64,000 nucleotides of DNA, taken from assembly GCF_041435215.1 (NCBI RefSeq), contig NZ_CP108394.1, positions 6,510,001 to 6,574,000 of the forward strand, given 5' to 3'. Origin of the DNA: Streptomyces sp. NBC_01314. GTDB lineage: Bacteria > Actinomycetota > Actinomycetes > Streptomycetales > Streptomycetaceae. Below are positions 26,197 through 36,005 of the stretch, in pieces; the stretch's first letter is position 1, and every line of letters begins with the position of its first letter. The notes under the pieces are model-generated. The model had not been told where the DNA came from. It saw only the letters and a program-made list of their open reading frames with translations, and made no database searches. The position numbers were made by a program, and so were the translations under genes.

Positions 26197-27459
26197 TCAA
26201 CGCACCCCACGGATGGGGATGATGACGGCGGCGCCGATCAGGGCGACGATGCCCGCACACCAGAGCAGCGCCGGGTAGTTGTCTCCGCCGCCGAGGCCGA
26301 GGAGGAGAGCGCCGAGCGCGGGCGCGAAGGACTGCGGCAGCGAGTTGGCGATGTTCAGGACGCCGAGGTCCTTGCCCGGCTTCCCCGGATCGGGCAGCAC
26401 ATCGATCACGAGAGCGTTGTCGACCGCGGTGTACACGCCGTAGGCCAGGCCCATGACGATCTCGGCGATGTAGAAGTGGGCCACGGTGTCGGCGTAGACC
26501 AGCACGACGAGCCCGATACCGAAGAGCAGCGTCGAACCGGCGACGAAGATCTTGCGGCGGGCGAGCCTGTCGGACAGCCAGCCGGACAGGGCGGCGCTCG
26601 CCATCAGGGCGACGGTGTAGAGGAGCACGCCGGTCGCGACGGCTGAGACCGCCCGCTCCTCAGTGAGCCCGAGGTGGTCCTGCATGTAGAAGAGCCGGAA
26701 GGTTGTGAACAGGAACATCGCGAGGACGATCATGAACCGCGACGCCCAGGCCAGACCGAAGTCCGGGTGCTTCACGGGATTGGTCCAGAACGCGCGGACG
26801 ATGGCCATCACGGAGAAGGACTCCATGGGGGTCTCCGGGATGCGGTCGGGGGTGACCAGCACGTAGACGACCACGCAGGCGACACCGACGACACCGGGCA
26901 CGATGAACAGCAGCGGCAGGTTCGCGACGAGGAGCGCGGCCGCGTAGATGCCCGCCAGGATCGCGATGTTCTGCGCGAGGCCGAGGACGCTGGATGCCCG
27001 TCCGCGCTGCGACTCGGGCACGTTGTCGGCGAAGCTGGCTATGAGCGCGGCGAACGCCGCGTTGGACGCGAGCTGACACAGCAGCCACGACAGCGTCAGT
27101 GTCAGCACGTTCGTCGAGAGGGCCACCGCGGCGAGGCCGACGAGCAGGAACACGATGCCACCCAGCAGCCAGGGCCGCCGTCGCCCCCATCGCGTCCGGG
27201 TCCGGTCGCTGAGTGCCCCGAACAGGGGATTGCCGAGGATCGCGCCGATGGAGCCGATCGGCAGCGCCACCGCGACGACGGACGCCGGATCGCCGGGGTT
27301 CAGCTCCTGGGCCTTGAGCTGCATGCTCACGATGACGGGCGCAAGGATCGCCACGAAGATCCCGAACTGGGCGATTCCGATCGCGGCGATGTACCAGTTG
27401 CTGACGGACCGGATGGGGATCTGGTTCGTGACGGGGGGTGCGGGAGTTCTCGTCGCCAT
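26197..27459 (-). CDS. MFS transporter of the GPH/SLC45-like sugar type
   Basis: A 420-residue integral membrane protein with about 12 hydrophobic spans. The loop after the second span reads GALSDRTRTRWGRRRPWLL, the signature of glycoside/SLC45-like sugar carriers, and its repeat in the second half is WLSDRLARRK. AAGGAGG precedes the ATG at 27459. It diverges from the catabolic operon across the paired LacI operators, so it probably imports the operon's substrate. Confidence 0.88.
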   Translation of the reverse strand: MATRTPAPPVTNQIPIRSVSNWYIAAIGIAQFGIFVAILAPVIVSMQLKAQELNPGDPASVVAVALPIGSIGAILGNPLFGALSDRTRTRWGRRRPWLLGGIVFLLVGLAAVALSTNVLTLTLSWLLCQLASNAAFAALIASFADNVPESQRGRASSVLGLAQNIAILAGIYAAALLVANLPLLFIVPGVVGVACVVVYVLVTPDRIPETPMESFSVMAIVRAFWTNPVKHPDFGLAWASRFMIVLAMFLFTTFRLFYMQDHLGLTEERAVSAVATGVLLYTVALMASAALSGWLSDRLARRKIFVAGSTLLFGIGLVVLVYADTVAHFYIAEIVMGLAYGVYTAVDNALVIDVLPDPGKPGKDLGVLNIANSLPQSFAPALGALLLGLGGGDNYPALLWCAGIVALIGAAVIIPIRGVR

Positions 27460-27517
27460 CGACGCCTCCTTGAGTCGTATGCCGAACGCCCGGCGGAGCG
27501 CTCACCGATGAGGCGAT

Positions 27518-27531
27518 TTAGCTCGTGCTAA
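27518..27531. promoter_or_regulatory. LacI-type operator 1
   Basis: TTAGC-TCGT-GCTAA is a palindrome with 5-bp perfect arms and the central CG typical of LacI-family operators. It lies between the divergent MFS and Gfo/Idh/MocA genes, nearer the MFS start. Confidence 0.75.
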
Positions 27532-27548
27532 CCTGGCGTTTGGCCGAC

Positions 27549-27564
27549 TTTAGCTCGTGCCAAA
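27549..27564. promoter_or_regulatory. LacI-type operator 2
   Basis: TTTAGCTCGTGCCAAA repeats operator 1 with one change and is centred 32 bp from it, about three helical turns. It lies 34 bp upstream of the first gene of the catabolic operon. Two in-phase sites would allow cooperative binding and control of both divergent promoters. Confidence 0.75.
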
Positions 27565-27597
27565 TGGTTTGCCTATAGCGACGTCGAGGAGCGTGAC

Positions 27598-28635
27598 ATG
27601 CTGCCGTCCCGTCTGCCGGAGCCCCACCTCTATCTGCCTGGCACCGGAGAGCCTTCGCTTCGCTGGGGCATCGTCGGCCCCGGCTGGATCGCCGGCGAGT
27701 TCGCGAAGGCCGTGCGCAACCACACCGCTCAACAGATCGTGGCGGTCGCCTCCCGCTCCCTCGACCGCGCGTCGGCGTTCGCCGCCACCCACGGCATCGG
27801 CGTCGCCCTGGGATCCACGGAACAGCTCGTGACCCATCCCGATGTCGACGTCGTCTACGTCGCGACCCCGCAGAGCGAGCACCTCGCCGTCGGCCTGGCG
27901 GCGATCGCGGCAGGCAAGCATGTGCTGATCGAGAAGCCCTTCACCGTGAGCGCGGCCGAGGCGAAGACCCTCGCCGATGCGGCGCGGGCCGCCGGGGTGC
28001 TGGTGATGGAGGCGATGTGGAGCCGCTATCTGCCGCAGACATCGGTCATCCGCCAGCTTCTCGCCGACGGCGCGCTCGGGGAGATCCGTACCGTCTTCGC
28101 CGATCACGGACAGGCGATCACGGCGGACCCTGAGCACCGCCTCTACCGACCCGAACTCGGTGGCGGGGCGCTGCTGGACCTGGGCATCTATCCGGTGCAG
28201 TTCGCCTCGATGGTGCTCGGGGCCCCCACCCGGGTGACCGCCGTCGGCGGCATGACCAAGACGGGCGTCGACGCCCACTCGACCCTGGTACTCACCCACG
28301 AACGCGACGCGCAGTCGACGCTCCACACCTCGATCCTGGCCCGCACGCCGATGACCGCCGTGATCGCCGGAAGTGAGGCGACGCTCAGCATCGACGGCAT
28401 TTTCTACGCGCCGACCTCCTTCACCCTCTCCCCAGCAGGCGATCCCTTCGGCCAGGAGCTCACCTGGAGCGACCCGACGGGCCTCAAGCTGTTCGACGGG
28501 CTCTCGTGGGAGGCCACGGCACTGGCGCGCTTCGTCGGCGAGGGCCGCACCGAGTCACCCGTCCACACGCTCGACGAGACCATCTCGATCCTCGCCACCA
28601 TCGACGAGGCGCGAGCCCAGATCGCCGCGTCCTGA
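27598..28635 (+). CDS. Gfo/Idh/MocA family sugar oxidoreductase
   Basis: A 345-residue NAD(P)-dependent dehydrogenase. RWGIVGPGWIAGEFAKAV is the N-terminal dinucleotide fold. GKHVLIEKPFTVSAAEA carries the conserved EKP lysine. GGGALLDLGIYPV contains the conserved motif near the active site. Members oxidise hydroxyls of sugars, sugar acids or cyclitols, often to 3-keto products. It is the first gene of the operon, with GAGGAG before the ATG. Confidence 0.9.
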   Translation: MLPSRLPEPHLYLPGTGEPSLRWGIVGPGWIAGEFAKAVRNHTAQQIVAVASRSLDRASAFAATHGIGVALGSTEQLVTHPDVDVVYVATPQSEHLAVGLAAIAAGKHVLIEKPFTVSAAEAKTLADAARAAGVLVMEAMWSRYLPQTSVIRQLLADGALGEIRTVFADHGQAITADPEHRLYRPELGGGALLDLGIYPVQFASMVLGAPTRVTAVGGMTKTGVDAHSTLVLTHERDAQSTLHTSILARTPMTAVIAGSEATLSIDGIFYAPTSFTLSPAGDPFGQELTWSDPTGLKLFDGLSWEATALARFVGEGRTESPVHTLDETISILATIDEARAQIAAS

Positions 28636-28660
28636 CCTGCGCACCCGGAGGAGGGACTCC

Positions 28661-29131
28661 ATGACGGATCTCATCACCACACTGGAAGGTCAGGAGAAGG
28701 AGCTGGTCTTCGAGTCGTTCGACCACGCTGATGCCTGGCGACTGGGCTCGCGCATCACCGCGATCGCGAAGGAGGCCGGCCATGCGGTCGGCATCGACAT
28801 CCGGCGGCCCGGCCTGATCCTGTTCCGCGCCGCCCTGCCAGGCATCACGCCCGATCAGGACACGTGGATCACCCGGAAAGCCGCAGTCGTGCTGCGCATG
28901 GAGGCCAGCAGCGCGCTGGTGGACGCCAGGCTGTCCGCAGCGGGGGTCGACCCCGCTGCGATCGGATGGCTGGGCGCGGAGTACGCGGTCACGGGAGGCT
29001 CGTTCCCCATCCGAGTCAGGGATGTCGGTGTCGTCGCGGCCGTCACCGCATCCGGTCTGTCCTCGCAGGAGGATCACGACCTCATCGTCGAAGGCATTCG
29101 CGCCCACCTGGCCCACGGAGGCAGCGCATGA
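28661..29131 (+). CDS. UPF0303 / HbpS-like (DUF336-type) protein
   Basis: A 156-residue protein of the UPF0303/GlcG-HbpS-like fold. Family-typical stretches are FDHADAWRLGSRI, AVGIDIRRPGLILFRAALPG and WITRKAAVVLRMEASS. It is often annotated as a heme-degrading domain, but members here are more often found in sugar operons and the true activity is unclear. A strong GGAGGAGGG lies before the ATG. Its stop overlaps the next start by 4 bp (ATGA). Confidence 0.75.
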   Translation: MTDLITTLEGQEKELVFESFDHADAWRLGSRITAIAKEAGHAVGIDIRRPGLILFRAALPGITPDQDTWITRKAAVVLRMEASSALVDARLSAAGVDPAAIGWLGAEYAVTGGSFPIRVRDVGVVAAVTASGLSSQEDHDLIVEGIRAHLAHGGSA

Positions 29132-30045
29132 GCGAGCAGGTTCCTGCACGACGGCTGCGGAGCGGTCAGCGTGCGCGCATCCGGGTCTGGGACCGTGCGA
29201 CAGGGGCAGCCCGCACCGTGTACGAGTCGCACGACCGCCTGTACGAGGCACCCAACTGGACACCCGACGGGCGCCTGCTCGTCAACGGCGACGGACTTCT
29301 GTGGACCCTCCCCACCGACGGATCGGCAGCGCCCCGGGCGGTGCCGGCCCAGGGGCTGCCCGACGTCAACAACGACCACGTCCTGTCTCCCGACGGCACC
29401 ACGGTGTTCGCCTCGGCGAACGACTGGCACATCTGGGAGGTGCCTCTCGCCGGCGGCGCCGCCCGCAGGATCACCGCCGACGACGGCGGGATGCACTTCC
29501 TGCACGGCGCCAGCCCCGACGGACACCGCCTCGGATACGTACGTCTGGAACCCGAAGGCGACAACTGGTGGGCTTCGGCCACCATCCACACCATCGGCGT
29601 CGACGGGCGCGACGACGTCGCCGTCACCACCGATCCCGGACCGGCGGACGGCTGCGAGTGGACGCCCGACGGAGCCTGGATCCACTTCAACACCGAGCAG
29701 TTCTCCCAGCAGCCCGGCCACGCCCAGCTCGCCCGCGTCAGGCCCGACGGGACCGAGCTGGAGCAGCTCACCTTCGACGAGCGCGTGAACTGGTTCCCGC
29801 ACATCGCCCCGACCGGCGACGTCGCCGTCTACCTCAGCTACCCGCCCGGCACCACCGGCCACCCCGCCGACCTGCCCGTCGAGCTGCGCCTCGTGTCGGT
29901 CGACGCCTGGCAGAAACCCACCACGCTCGTCGCCCTCGACGGCGGCCAGGGCACGATCAACGTGCCCAGCTGGTCCCCGGACGCGTCGGCGTTCGCGTTC
30001 GTCGACTACCCCTTCGACCCACAGAACACCTCCGGCGGCCAGTGA
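29128..30045 (+). CDS. TolB/PD40-type beta-propeller protein (oligogalacturonate-lyase-like?)
   Basis: A 305-residue cytosolic protein without a signal peptide. Repeats of the PD40/WD40-like type recur: APNWTPDGRLLV, HVLSPDGTTVFA, GASPDGHRLGYV, CEWTPDGAWIHF, PSWSPDASAFAF. Stand-alone propellers of this size include lyases of the PL22 type and enzymes of unknown role. Its place inside a sugar dehydrogenase/epimerase operon, translationally coupled to both neighbours' transcript, suggests a catalytic or binding role on the same substrate. Not resolved further. Confidence 0.65.
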   Translation: MSEQVPARRLRSGQRARIRVWDRATGAARTVYESHDRLYEAPNWTPDGRLLVNGDGLLWTLPTDGSAAPRAVPAQGLPDVNNDHVLSPDGTTVFASANDWHIWEVPLAGGAARRITADDGGMHFLHGASPDGHRLGYVRLEPEGDNWWASATIHTIGVDGRDDVAVTTDPGPADGCEWTPDGAWIHFNTEQFSQQPGHAQLARVRPDGTELEQLTFDERVNWFPHIAPTGDVAVYLSYPPGTTGHPADLPVELRLVSVDAWQKPTTLVALDGGQGTINVPSWSPDASAFAFVDYPFDPQNTSGGQ

Positions 30046-30067
30046 TCAAGAAAGGGACTCCGACCCC

Positions 30068-30979
30068 ATGACCTCCCCGCCCCTCACGCGCCGTACGGCG
30101 ATCAATCCGCTGCCCTGGATCCTGAGCGACGGCGGATACCGACTCGACCGGGCCGTCCTGGACGAAGCCATGACCGCGCTGTCCGCCATCGGCTTCACGC
30201 ACTTCACCATCGAGCTGCCCCCGGAGATGAGCCCCGCCGACTACGGCACGCTCCTGGCCGACCACTCGCTCGCGGCGGCGCCCGGGTACTTCTGCGCCCC
30301 TTTCCACGAACGCGAGCGTCACCACGAGGCCGTCGAAGCGATCAAACGTCACGCACAGGCGCACCTCGAGCTCGGCGTCGACAGCGCGTTCATCGCCGCC
30401 GACCTGCTGCCCGAGCGCATGGCACGACCCGCCGTCGGTACGGGACACGACGCGGACCGGACGCTGGTGGTGGCGGAAGGCCTCGCCGCCGCGGCCGAAG
30501 CGGCCGCCGCAGAGGGGGTGCGCTACGGGCTGCACCCCCATGTCGGTTCCGCCGTCGAGATCGAGCAAGAGGTGCGCGCGGTGCTGGATTCCACCGCGGG
30601 CAGCGCGCTGTGGTTCGGCCCCGACACCGGCCATTTGCGCTGGGCCGGCGCCGTACCCGAAAAGCTCGTCGCGGACTACGCGGACCGCGTGCTGAACGTC
30701 CACCTGAAGGACGTCGACGCCGAGGCGGCGGACACCGCACGGCAGCGCCGCGAGGACTACATGACGGCGACCGGCCACTTGAAGGTGTGGATGGAGCCCG
30801 GCCGCGGCGCGATCGACTTCGACGCCGTCCTGGGCGCGCTCCCGGATGGCTTCGACGGCTGGTTCGTCATCGAGGTGGACGTGCCGAACATCGGCACCCC
30901 CGCGGAGAGCAGCGCCGCGTCGTTGGAATTCCTGCGGCAGCACCCCTACTTCATGGCCACGACGGGAGGCGCTGAGTGA
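30068..30979 (+). CDS. TIM-barrel sugar isomerase/epimerase, IolE (inosose dehydratase)-like
   Basis: A 303-residue protein of the AP-endonuclease-2/xylose-isomerase-like barrel family. GVRYGLHPHVGSAVEIEQEV, WFGPDTGHLRWAG, VLNVHLKDVD and FDGWFVIEVDVP follow the IolE pattern of metal-binding residues. Such enzymes dehydrate keto-inositols or epimerise keto-sugars. It ends in a 4-bp overlap with the second dehydrogenase gene, which may supply its keto substrate. Confidence 0.8.
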   Translation: MTSPPLTRRTAINPLPWILSDGGYRLDRAVLDEAMTALSAIGFTHFTIELPPEMSPADYGTLLADHSLAAAPGYFCAPFHERERHHEAVEAIKRHAQAHLELGVDSAFIAADLLPERMARPAVGTGHDADRTLVVAEGLAAAAEAAAAEGVRYGLHPHVGSAVEIEQEVRAVLDSTAGSALWFGPDTGHLRWAGAVPEKLVADYADRVLNVHLKDVDAEAADTARQRREDYMTATGHLKVWMEPGRGAIDFDAVLGALPDGFDGWFVIEVDVPNIGTPAESSAASLEFLRQHPYFMATTGGAE

Positions 30980-32142
30980 GCGCGCGGCCCGGGTCGCTCC
31001 GGGTGGCGATCATCGGGACCGGCATGATCGCGGAGGCGCATCTGCGCGCGGCCCGGGACGCCGGTGCCGCGGTCGTCGGCGTGCTGGGCTCCCTCCCCGA
31101 GCGGTCCCTGGAGGCCGCGGAGCGGTGGGGTGTCGCTACCGGTTACCCGAGTCTGCCCGAGCTGCTGGAGGCACGGCCGGACGTCGTGCACATCTGCACG
31201 CCCAACAACACCCACATCGGCTACGCGCACGCCGTGGTCAAGGCCGGGCTCCACATGGTCGTCGAGAAGCCGATCGCCACCAGCCTGACCGAGGCGCGCG
31301 AGCTGGCGGCCGCCGTCCACGACGCCGGAACGGTCGCGACGGTGCCGTACGTGTACCGCTATCACCCCCTGGTGCGGGAGATCCGCAGCCGCCGAGAGGC
31401 GGGTGACCTGGGCGAACTGCTGCTCGTCCACGGTTCCTACCTTCAGGACTGGCTCGTTTCCCCCGACGCGTCGACCTGGCGGGTCGACCCCCGAACCGGC
31501 GGCGCCTCGCGCGCGTTCGCGGACATCGGATCGCACTGGGCGGATCTGGCCGAGTTCGTCTCCGGTGAGCGGTTCACCGCCGTGACCGCCAGCACGTCCA
31601 TCGCCTATCCCACGCGCCCCGTCGCCTCCGGCCCCTCCTTCGGCGGCGGCGCGCACGGCGAGCGCGTGCCCGTCGAGACCGAGGACATCGCGGTCGCGAC
31701 GTTCCGCACCGAACGGGGTGCGCTCGCGAACTCCGTGATCTCGCAGGTCTCCGCCGGCCGCAAGAACCGGCTGTGGCTGGAGCTCGACGGTACGCTCGGA
31801 TCGGCCGTGTTCGACCAGGAGCAGCCCGAGTCCGTCTGGTTCGGAACCGAGCGTGGTGCGACAGTCGTCCGTCGTGGCGAAGGCGAGGTCGCAGGCGACC
31901 AGGGACGACTCAACCGCGTGCCACCCGGCCACCCCCAGGGCTGGCCCGACGCGTTCGCGGCGTTCTGCGCCGACACCTACGCTGCCGTCAAGGGCGAACG
32001 GCGCACCGGACTTCCCACAGTCGACGACGGCCTGCGATCCATTGAGATCATCGACGCACTTTTGCACAGCGCCGCCACCGGCGACTGGACCGAGATCGGT
32101 GCCGCTGACACAGTGCTCACCGCCGAAACGGAGAAGTCGTGA
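30976..32142 (+). CDS. Gfo/Idh/MocA family oxidoreductase (second copy)
   Basis: A 388-residue dehydrogenase only distantly like the first one of the operon. [18 protein letters not shown] is the cofactor fold. [15 protein letters not shown] has the EKP motif, and [17 protein letters not shown] has the conserved DxGxHxxD-like pattern. It starts (GTG) within the stop of the IolE-like gene and ends in a 4-bp overlap with the second epimerase. The pairing dehydrogenase plus barrel enzyme occurs twice in this operon. Confidence 0.9.
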   Translation: MSARPGSLRVAIIGTGMIAEAHLRAARDAGAAVVGVLGSLPERSLEAAERWGVATGYPSLPELLEARPDVVHICTPNNTHIGYAHAVVKAGLHMVVEKPIATSLTEARELAAAVHDAGTVATVPYVYRYHPLVREIRSRREAGDLGELLLVHGSYLQDWLVSPDASTWRVDPRTGGASRAFADIGSHWADLAEFVSGERFTAVTASTSIAYPTRPVASGPSFGGGAHGERVPVETEDIAVATFRTERGALANSVISQVSAGRKNRLWLELDGTLGSAVFDQEQPESVWFGTERGATVVRRGEGEVAGDQGRLNRVPPGHPQGWPDAFAAFCADTYAAVKGERRTGLPTVDDGLRSIEIIDALLHSAATGDWTEIGAADTVLTAETEKS

Positions 32143-33155
32143 CAGAGCAGTCCCGTCACCCGGTCACCCTCTTCACCGGCCAGTGGGCCGACATGCCCTT
32201 CGAGGAGCTGGCACGCCGCGCCGCCGAGTGGGGTTACGACGGCCTGGAGATCGCCGCGAGCGGTGACCACCTGGATCTCGCCCGCGCCGACGAGGACGAC
32301 GCCTACGTGCAGTCCCGGCTCGACATCCTCGACCGCCACGGGCTGAAGGTGTGGGCCATCTCCAACCACCTGACCGGCCAGGCCGTGTGCGACGACCCCA
32401 TCGACTTCCGCCACCAGGCGATCCTGCGCGACCACGTATGGGGCGACGGCGACGCCGAGGGCGTACGGCAGCGCGCCGCCGAGGACATGAAGCGGGCCGC
32501 CCGCGTGGCCCGCAAGCTCGGTGTCGACGTCGTCGTCGGCTTCACCGGATCGTCGATCTGGCCCTACGTCGCCATGTTCCCGCCCGTGCCCGGCGAGGTC
32601 ATCGACCGCGGTTACGAGGACTTCGCGAACCGGTGGAACCCCATCCTCGACGTCTTCGACGCCGAGGGCGTGCGCTTCGCCCACGAGGTGCACCCCAGCG
32701 AGATCGCGTACGACTACTGGACCAGCGTGCGCACCCTCGACGCCATCGACCGCCGCGCGGCCTTCGGGTTCAACTGGGACCCCTCGCACATGGCCTGGCA
32801 GGGCATCGACGTGGTGTCGTTCATCACCGACTTCTCCGACCGCATCTACCACGTGGACTGCAAGGACACCCGCATCCGCAAAGCCAGCGGCCGCCAGGGC
32901 ATCCTCGGCTCCCATCTGCCGTGGGGCGACCCGCGCCGCGGCTGGGACTTCGTCTCGACCGGACACGGCGACATCCCCTGGGAGGACGCCTTCCGGGCGC
33001 TCGCGTCGATCGGCTACGACGGCCCCATCTCCATCGAGTGGGAAGACGCCGGCATGGACCGCCTGCACGGCGCGGCCGAGGCCGTGCGCTACATCCGCTC
33101 CCTGCTGTGGAAGCTCCCCACGACGTCCTTCGACGCCGCCTTCAGCCACCAGTAG
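32139..33155 (+). CDS. Sugar phosphate isomerase/epimerase family TIM-barrel enzyme
   Basis: A 338-residue metal-dependent barrel. The four likely metal ligands are visible in order: E in [17 protein letters not shown] in [13 protein letters not shown] in IYHVDCKDT and E in [11 protein letters not shown]. It begins with GTG overlapping the preceding stop by 4 bp and is the last gene of the operon. Homologues occur beside Gfo/Idh/MocA enzymes in glycoside-cleaving pathways that work through 3-keto intermediates; that role is an inference here. Confidence 0.85.
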   Translation: MTEQSRHPVTLFTGQWADMPFEELARRAAEWGYDGLEIAASGDHLDLARADEDDAYVQSRLDILDRHGLKVWAISNHLTGQAVCDDPIDFRHQAILRDHVWGDGDAEGVRQRAAEDMKRAARVARKLGVDVVVGFTGSSIWPYVAMFPPVPGEVIDRGYEDFANRWNPILDVFDAEGVRFAHEVHPSEIAYDYWTSVRTLDAIDRRAAFGFNWDPSHMAWQGIDVVSFITDFSDRIYHVDCKDTRIRKASGRQGILGSHLPWGDPRRGWDFVSTGHGDIPWEDAFRALASIGYDGPISIEWEDAGMDRLHGAAEAVRYIRSLLWKLPTTSFDAAFSHQ

Positions 33156-33294
33156 GAGGCGGGGCCCACTGGCTGCGGGTCGCGGCATCGCGGACTGCTG
33201 CGGTCGCGATCGTCGGACCCGTAGGTTCACCTCCTTTCCCCCAGAGTGCTGCCTGGCCTGGCCGTCCCAGCCAGCCTGTACGGTTGCGGTGCCC

Positions 33295-33370
33295 ATGGTT
33301 GAGGAGGTCTGCCCGAACCACCCGACGGAGCGGTCCGTGACAAAAGCGGTCGCAGTCAGGCTCGGGATCG
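33295..33370 (+). pseudogene. IS3-family OrfA transposase fragment
   Basis: About 25 codons (VEEVCPNHPTERSVTKAVA, then RLGI) match the middle of IS3-type OrfA proteins, which typically read EVRPNHPTEW.A.KAVA.KLGI. Both sides run into unrelated frames. It is a relic marking old transposition at the left edge of the defence-gene region. Confidence 0.55.
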
Positions 33371-33591
33371 ACGCGGTCGCGACGAGGCCGCCTTCGGCTG
33401 GGGCTGGCTGTGCGAGCTGTTCCAGGACCACGGCACGGAAGACGGGCGCGTCACACGCGTCGACCGCAGCCATACCGCAGCGTTCGTGCGGGAGTTGAGG
33501 ACCCGACTGAGTCACGGTGGGGCAAAACCTACTTGCCGCCACGGGTAAGTCTCTCTGTACGCCGTGCGGTGTCTGCTGCTGCCCTGGTCGG

Positions 33592-33975
33592 TCACCCGGT
33601 CTTCGGCAGCACCTCGCTGATCTTCGGGGACTTCCGGCACCACGGCGCCAGGATCTTGGAGGAGAGCCGCTGACGTTCACCCGTCGTCTCGTCGACCCGC
33701 TTGTCGTTCTCGCGCGGGGCGGCCACCTCGACCGGCCCGGCAGCCGTGGTCACGGTCCGCGGGCCGGTGCCGGCCGTTGCGGACCACCAGTCGGCGACCG
33801 GCCTCGTCACGCTGCCCGGCGAGCTCGGCTATGGACTGGTCCGCCTCCGCCTCCAGAGCGGCGGCCAGCACCGCCGAGCACCCTCGCGGACGATCTCGTC
33901 GATCAGGGAACCGGCCTCGGTGGTGCCGTCTTCGTTGACTACGCTGAGCACGGGCGTGCCTTCCCGACCCGCGTT
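33592..33975 (-). pseudogene. IS256-family (Mutator-type) transposase, N-terminal relic
   Basis: Minus-strand pieces give AGSLIDEIVREGARR, then (frame change) MLAAALEAEADQSIAELAGQ, RRLVVRNGRHRP, then (frame change) RTVTTAAGPVEVAAPRENDK and WCRKSPKISEVLP. These are the first ~100 residues of an IS256-type transposase, frameshifted at least twice and truncated after SEVLP. The catalytic part is missing. No terminal repeats found. Confidence 0.8.
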
Positions 33976-34737
33976 CGCAGCGCGGGCCTACTCGGTGACT
34001 TGACGATCACTCACTCGGGAAGGTAAGCCCTTCGCGCGCCATCCAGAGGAACTGATCCACAAGTCCTGAGCATTGCTCCCGAGCCGCCCCAGCGCACGCT
34101 GTGCACCCGGCCGATGGTGCCCCACGCCTGCGGCCTGAGACGCTTGTACGCCAGAGTGTGTGGGTTCTCGGTCGTGGAGATCTCGGCAATCCCCGTAGCA
34201 GACAAGGAGGCCATGCACGTCCAACGACGCGTCTCCGCGCTACTCACGCCCGCAGTTGGCCCGCACCATCGGTCGCTGCCTCCGTCTTGTCGGCTTCACC
34301 TCCGTCGGGCGGCAGGGGCGTCGCCAGGGTCATCTGCGCGGAGATGGCCGTGCTGTTGATAGGGCATTTCGTCTGGGTGTCGCTCCAGTCGGATACGCCG
34401 CCAGGCCGTGTCGAAGGAGAGATTGCCCCGACTGGCCCGTGCCCGCCGCCATGCACGCCAACTCGTCCAGGGCGAGAGCAGCAACCGCCACACTGACGTG
34501 CTCACCGGACCACCGCGCCCGCGAACCCCGGGCGGATGCCCGGCACCTGCGGTCGACGACCGGAGTCACGGTCGGGCTCGGCCTGTTTCCCGCGTCGGCG
34601 CGGACCGTCCGCCGTAAATGCGCGGTGTTCGGCAAACGATGCTGGAAACATGGCGGGGAGAAAACGCAGTGCCGCCCCTCCTGGCGGACGTCGTTCTCAC
34701 CCCTACGCGCACGTCGAGGTCTGTGCGCCCGGAGAAC
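33976..34737. other. Degenerate stretch without a recognisable gene
   Basis: Several overlapping open frames exist on both strands, as expected for GC-rich DNA, but none carries a ribosome site with consistent codon bias. A minus-strand piece near 34330-34430 (FDTAWRRIRLERHPDEMP) looks like decayed coding sequence of unknown origin. The stretch probably represents transposon and gene debris between the IS256 relic and the PIN-like gene. Confidence 0.5.
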
Positions 34738-35928
34738 ATGGGTACGTCGATGACAGCGGAAGTCGGCTCGGTGGACCTGCACATGGCCACACCCTCGGTC
34801 TACCTCGACCAGTGGGTATGGATTCGCCTAGCCCGGGCGGCGAATGGAACTCCGCAGGACGCATCCGACACCGACGTCCTCGCCGCGGTGCGCGACGCGA
34901 GCGCCGCCGGCGTCGCGTTCCCCCTCTCGACCACCCACTACATCGAGACCAGCAAGATCGCGGACCCGCGCCAGCGGGCAGACCTCGCGCAGATCATGGC
35001 GCCGATCTCACACTGCCGCACGCTGCGGTCACCGGACGTTCTTCTGCGTCATCAGATGCTCCACGCCATGCACCTGAGCTTCGGCCGACCGGCGTTCCGG
35101 CCGCGGCCCCCGCAGGTACTCGGTATCGGCGCGATGTGGGCCTTCACTGGCGAGCGCGCCCCGCTGAGTCTCTACGGCCCGGCCGGCAAGGTGGACGCCG
35201 CATCGATTCCGGGGATGCAGACGTGGCTCCGTAAGATCAATCAGTTCGCCGAGTTCCATCTGCTGGCCGGGCCTAAGGACGAGGAGATCGAAGACCTGCG
35301 GCGCCACGGATACCGGCCCGAAACGACACGTGAGGCCTTCGGTAGCAGGCTTGAGTGGGAAGAGATCTATGTCGGACTGCTCGCGGATGATCCGGTCAGC
35401 CGGCAGGAACTCCGGATACGGGTCCAAGCACGTGAGATCCTCCACGAGCACTTTGAGCTGCTTCGGGAGCTGCTCGCGGAATACCGCATCGACCTCCACC
35501 GGGAGATCGGTCTCGATCCCACCCGGCCCGGATCAGGGCGCCCCCGCATGATCGCTTTCGCCGACCAGATGCCATCGGTGCGTATCGCCGTGGATCTGAA
35601 AGCGCAGCTCTTCCGCAACCACACCAAGGCGTGGACGGTGAACGCCCTCCACGATATCGACGCCTTGAGCATGGCGGTGCCCTACTGCCATGTCGTTGTC
35701 CCGGACCGCGAAATGGCGGACCTGCTGTCGCGGTCCAGGGCGGGCCAGCGGAACGGGACCCGTGTCCTCAGCCGACTGCGGGACCTGCCCGGCGAACTGA
35801 CTGCCCTCCGGGATCAGGTACCACCAGCCGCCGACGCGATCGGCAGCGACTGGGTCGGCCCCGGCGAAGGGTTCTGCACCGACGGGGAGGAGCTGCGCGC
35901 CACTGCCCCTGGCCATCCGGCCGCCTGA
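34738..35928 (+). CDS. PIN-like domain protein of unknown function
   Basis: A 396-residue cytosolic protein. The N-terminus VYLDQWVWIRLARA and the following FPLSTTHYIETSKI look like the first two acidic motifs of a PIN-like nuclease. A late segment NALHDIDALSMAVPYCHVVV, then DREMADLL, supplies the aspartates expected at the third and fourth positions. The ~200 residues between are mostly helical and unrecognised. Start 34738 is chosen because GGAG lies 5 bp upstream; 34750 and 34783 are alternatives. It stands alone at the edge of the island with the ubiquitin-like system, suggesting an RNA-cleaving defence role. No antitoxin is adjacent. Confidence 0.6.
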   Translation: MGTSMTAEVGSVDLHMATPSVYLDQWVWIRLARAANGTPQDASDTDVLAAVRDASAAGVAFPLSTTHYIETSKIADPRQRADLAQIMAPISHCRTLRSPDVLLRHQMLHAMHLSFGRPAFRPRPPQVLGIGAMWAFTGERAPLSLYGPAGKVDAASIPGMQTWLRKINQFAEFHLLAGPKDEEIEDLRRHGYRPETTREAFGSRLEWEEIYVGLLADDPVSRQELRIRVQAREILHEHFELLRELLAEYRIDLHREIGLDPTRPGSGRPRMIAFADQMPSVRIAVDLKAQLFRNHTKAWTVNALHDIDALSMAVPYCHVVVPDREMADLLSRSRAGQRNGTRVLSRLRDLPGELTALRDQVPPAADAIGSDWVGPGEGFCTDGEELRATAPGHPAA

Positions 35929-36005
35929 TCAACGCCTGAGGATTCGCGGGCTCCCGGCGACGATCCGCGGGGCCCGTCGCCTACCCGGCGACAGCGCCTG
36001 CAGCC

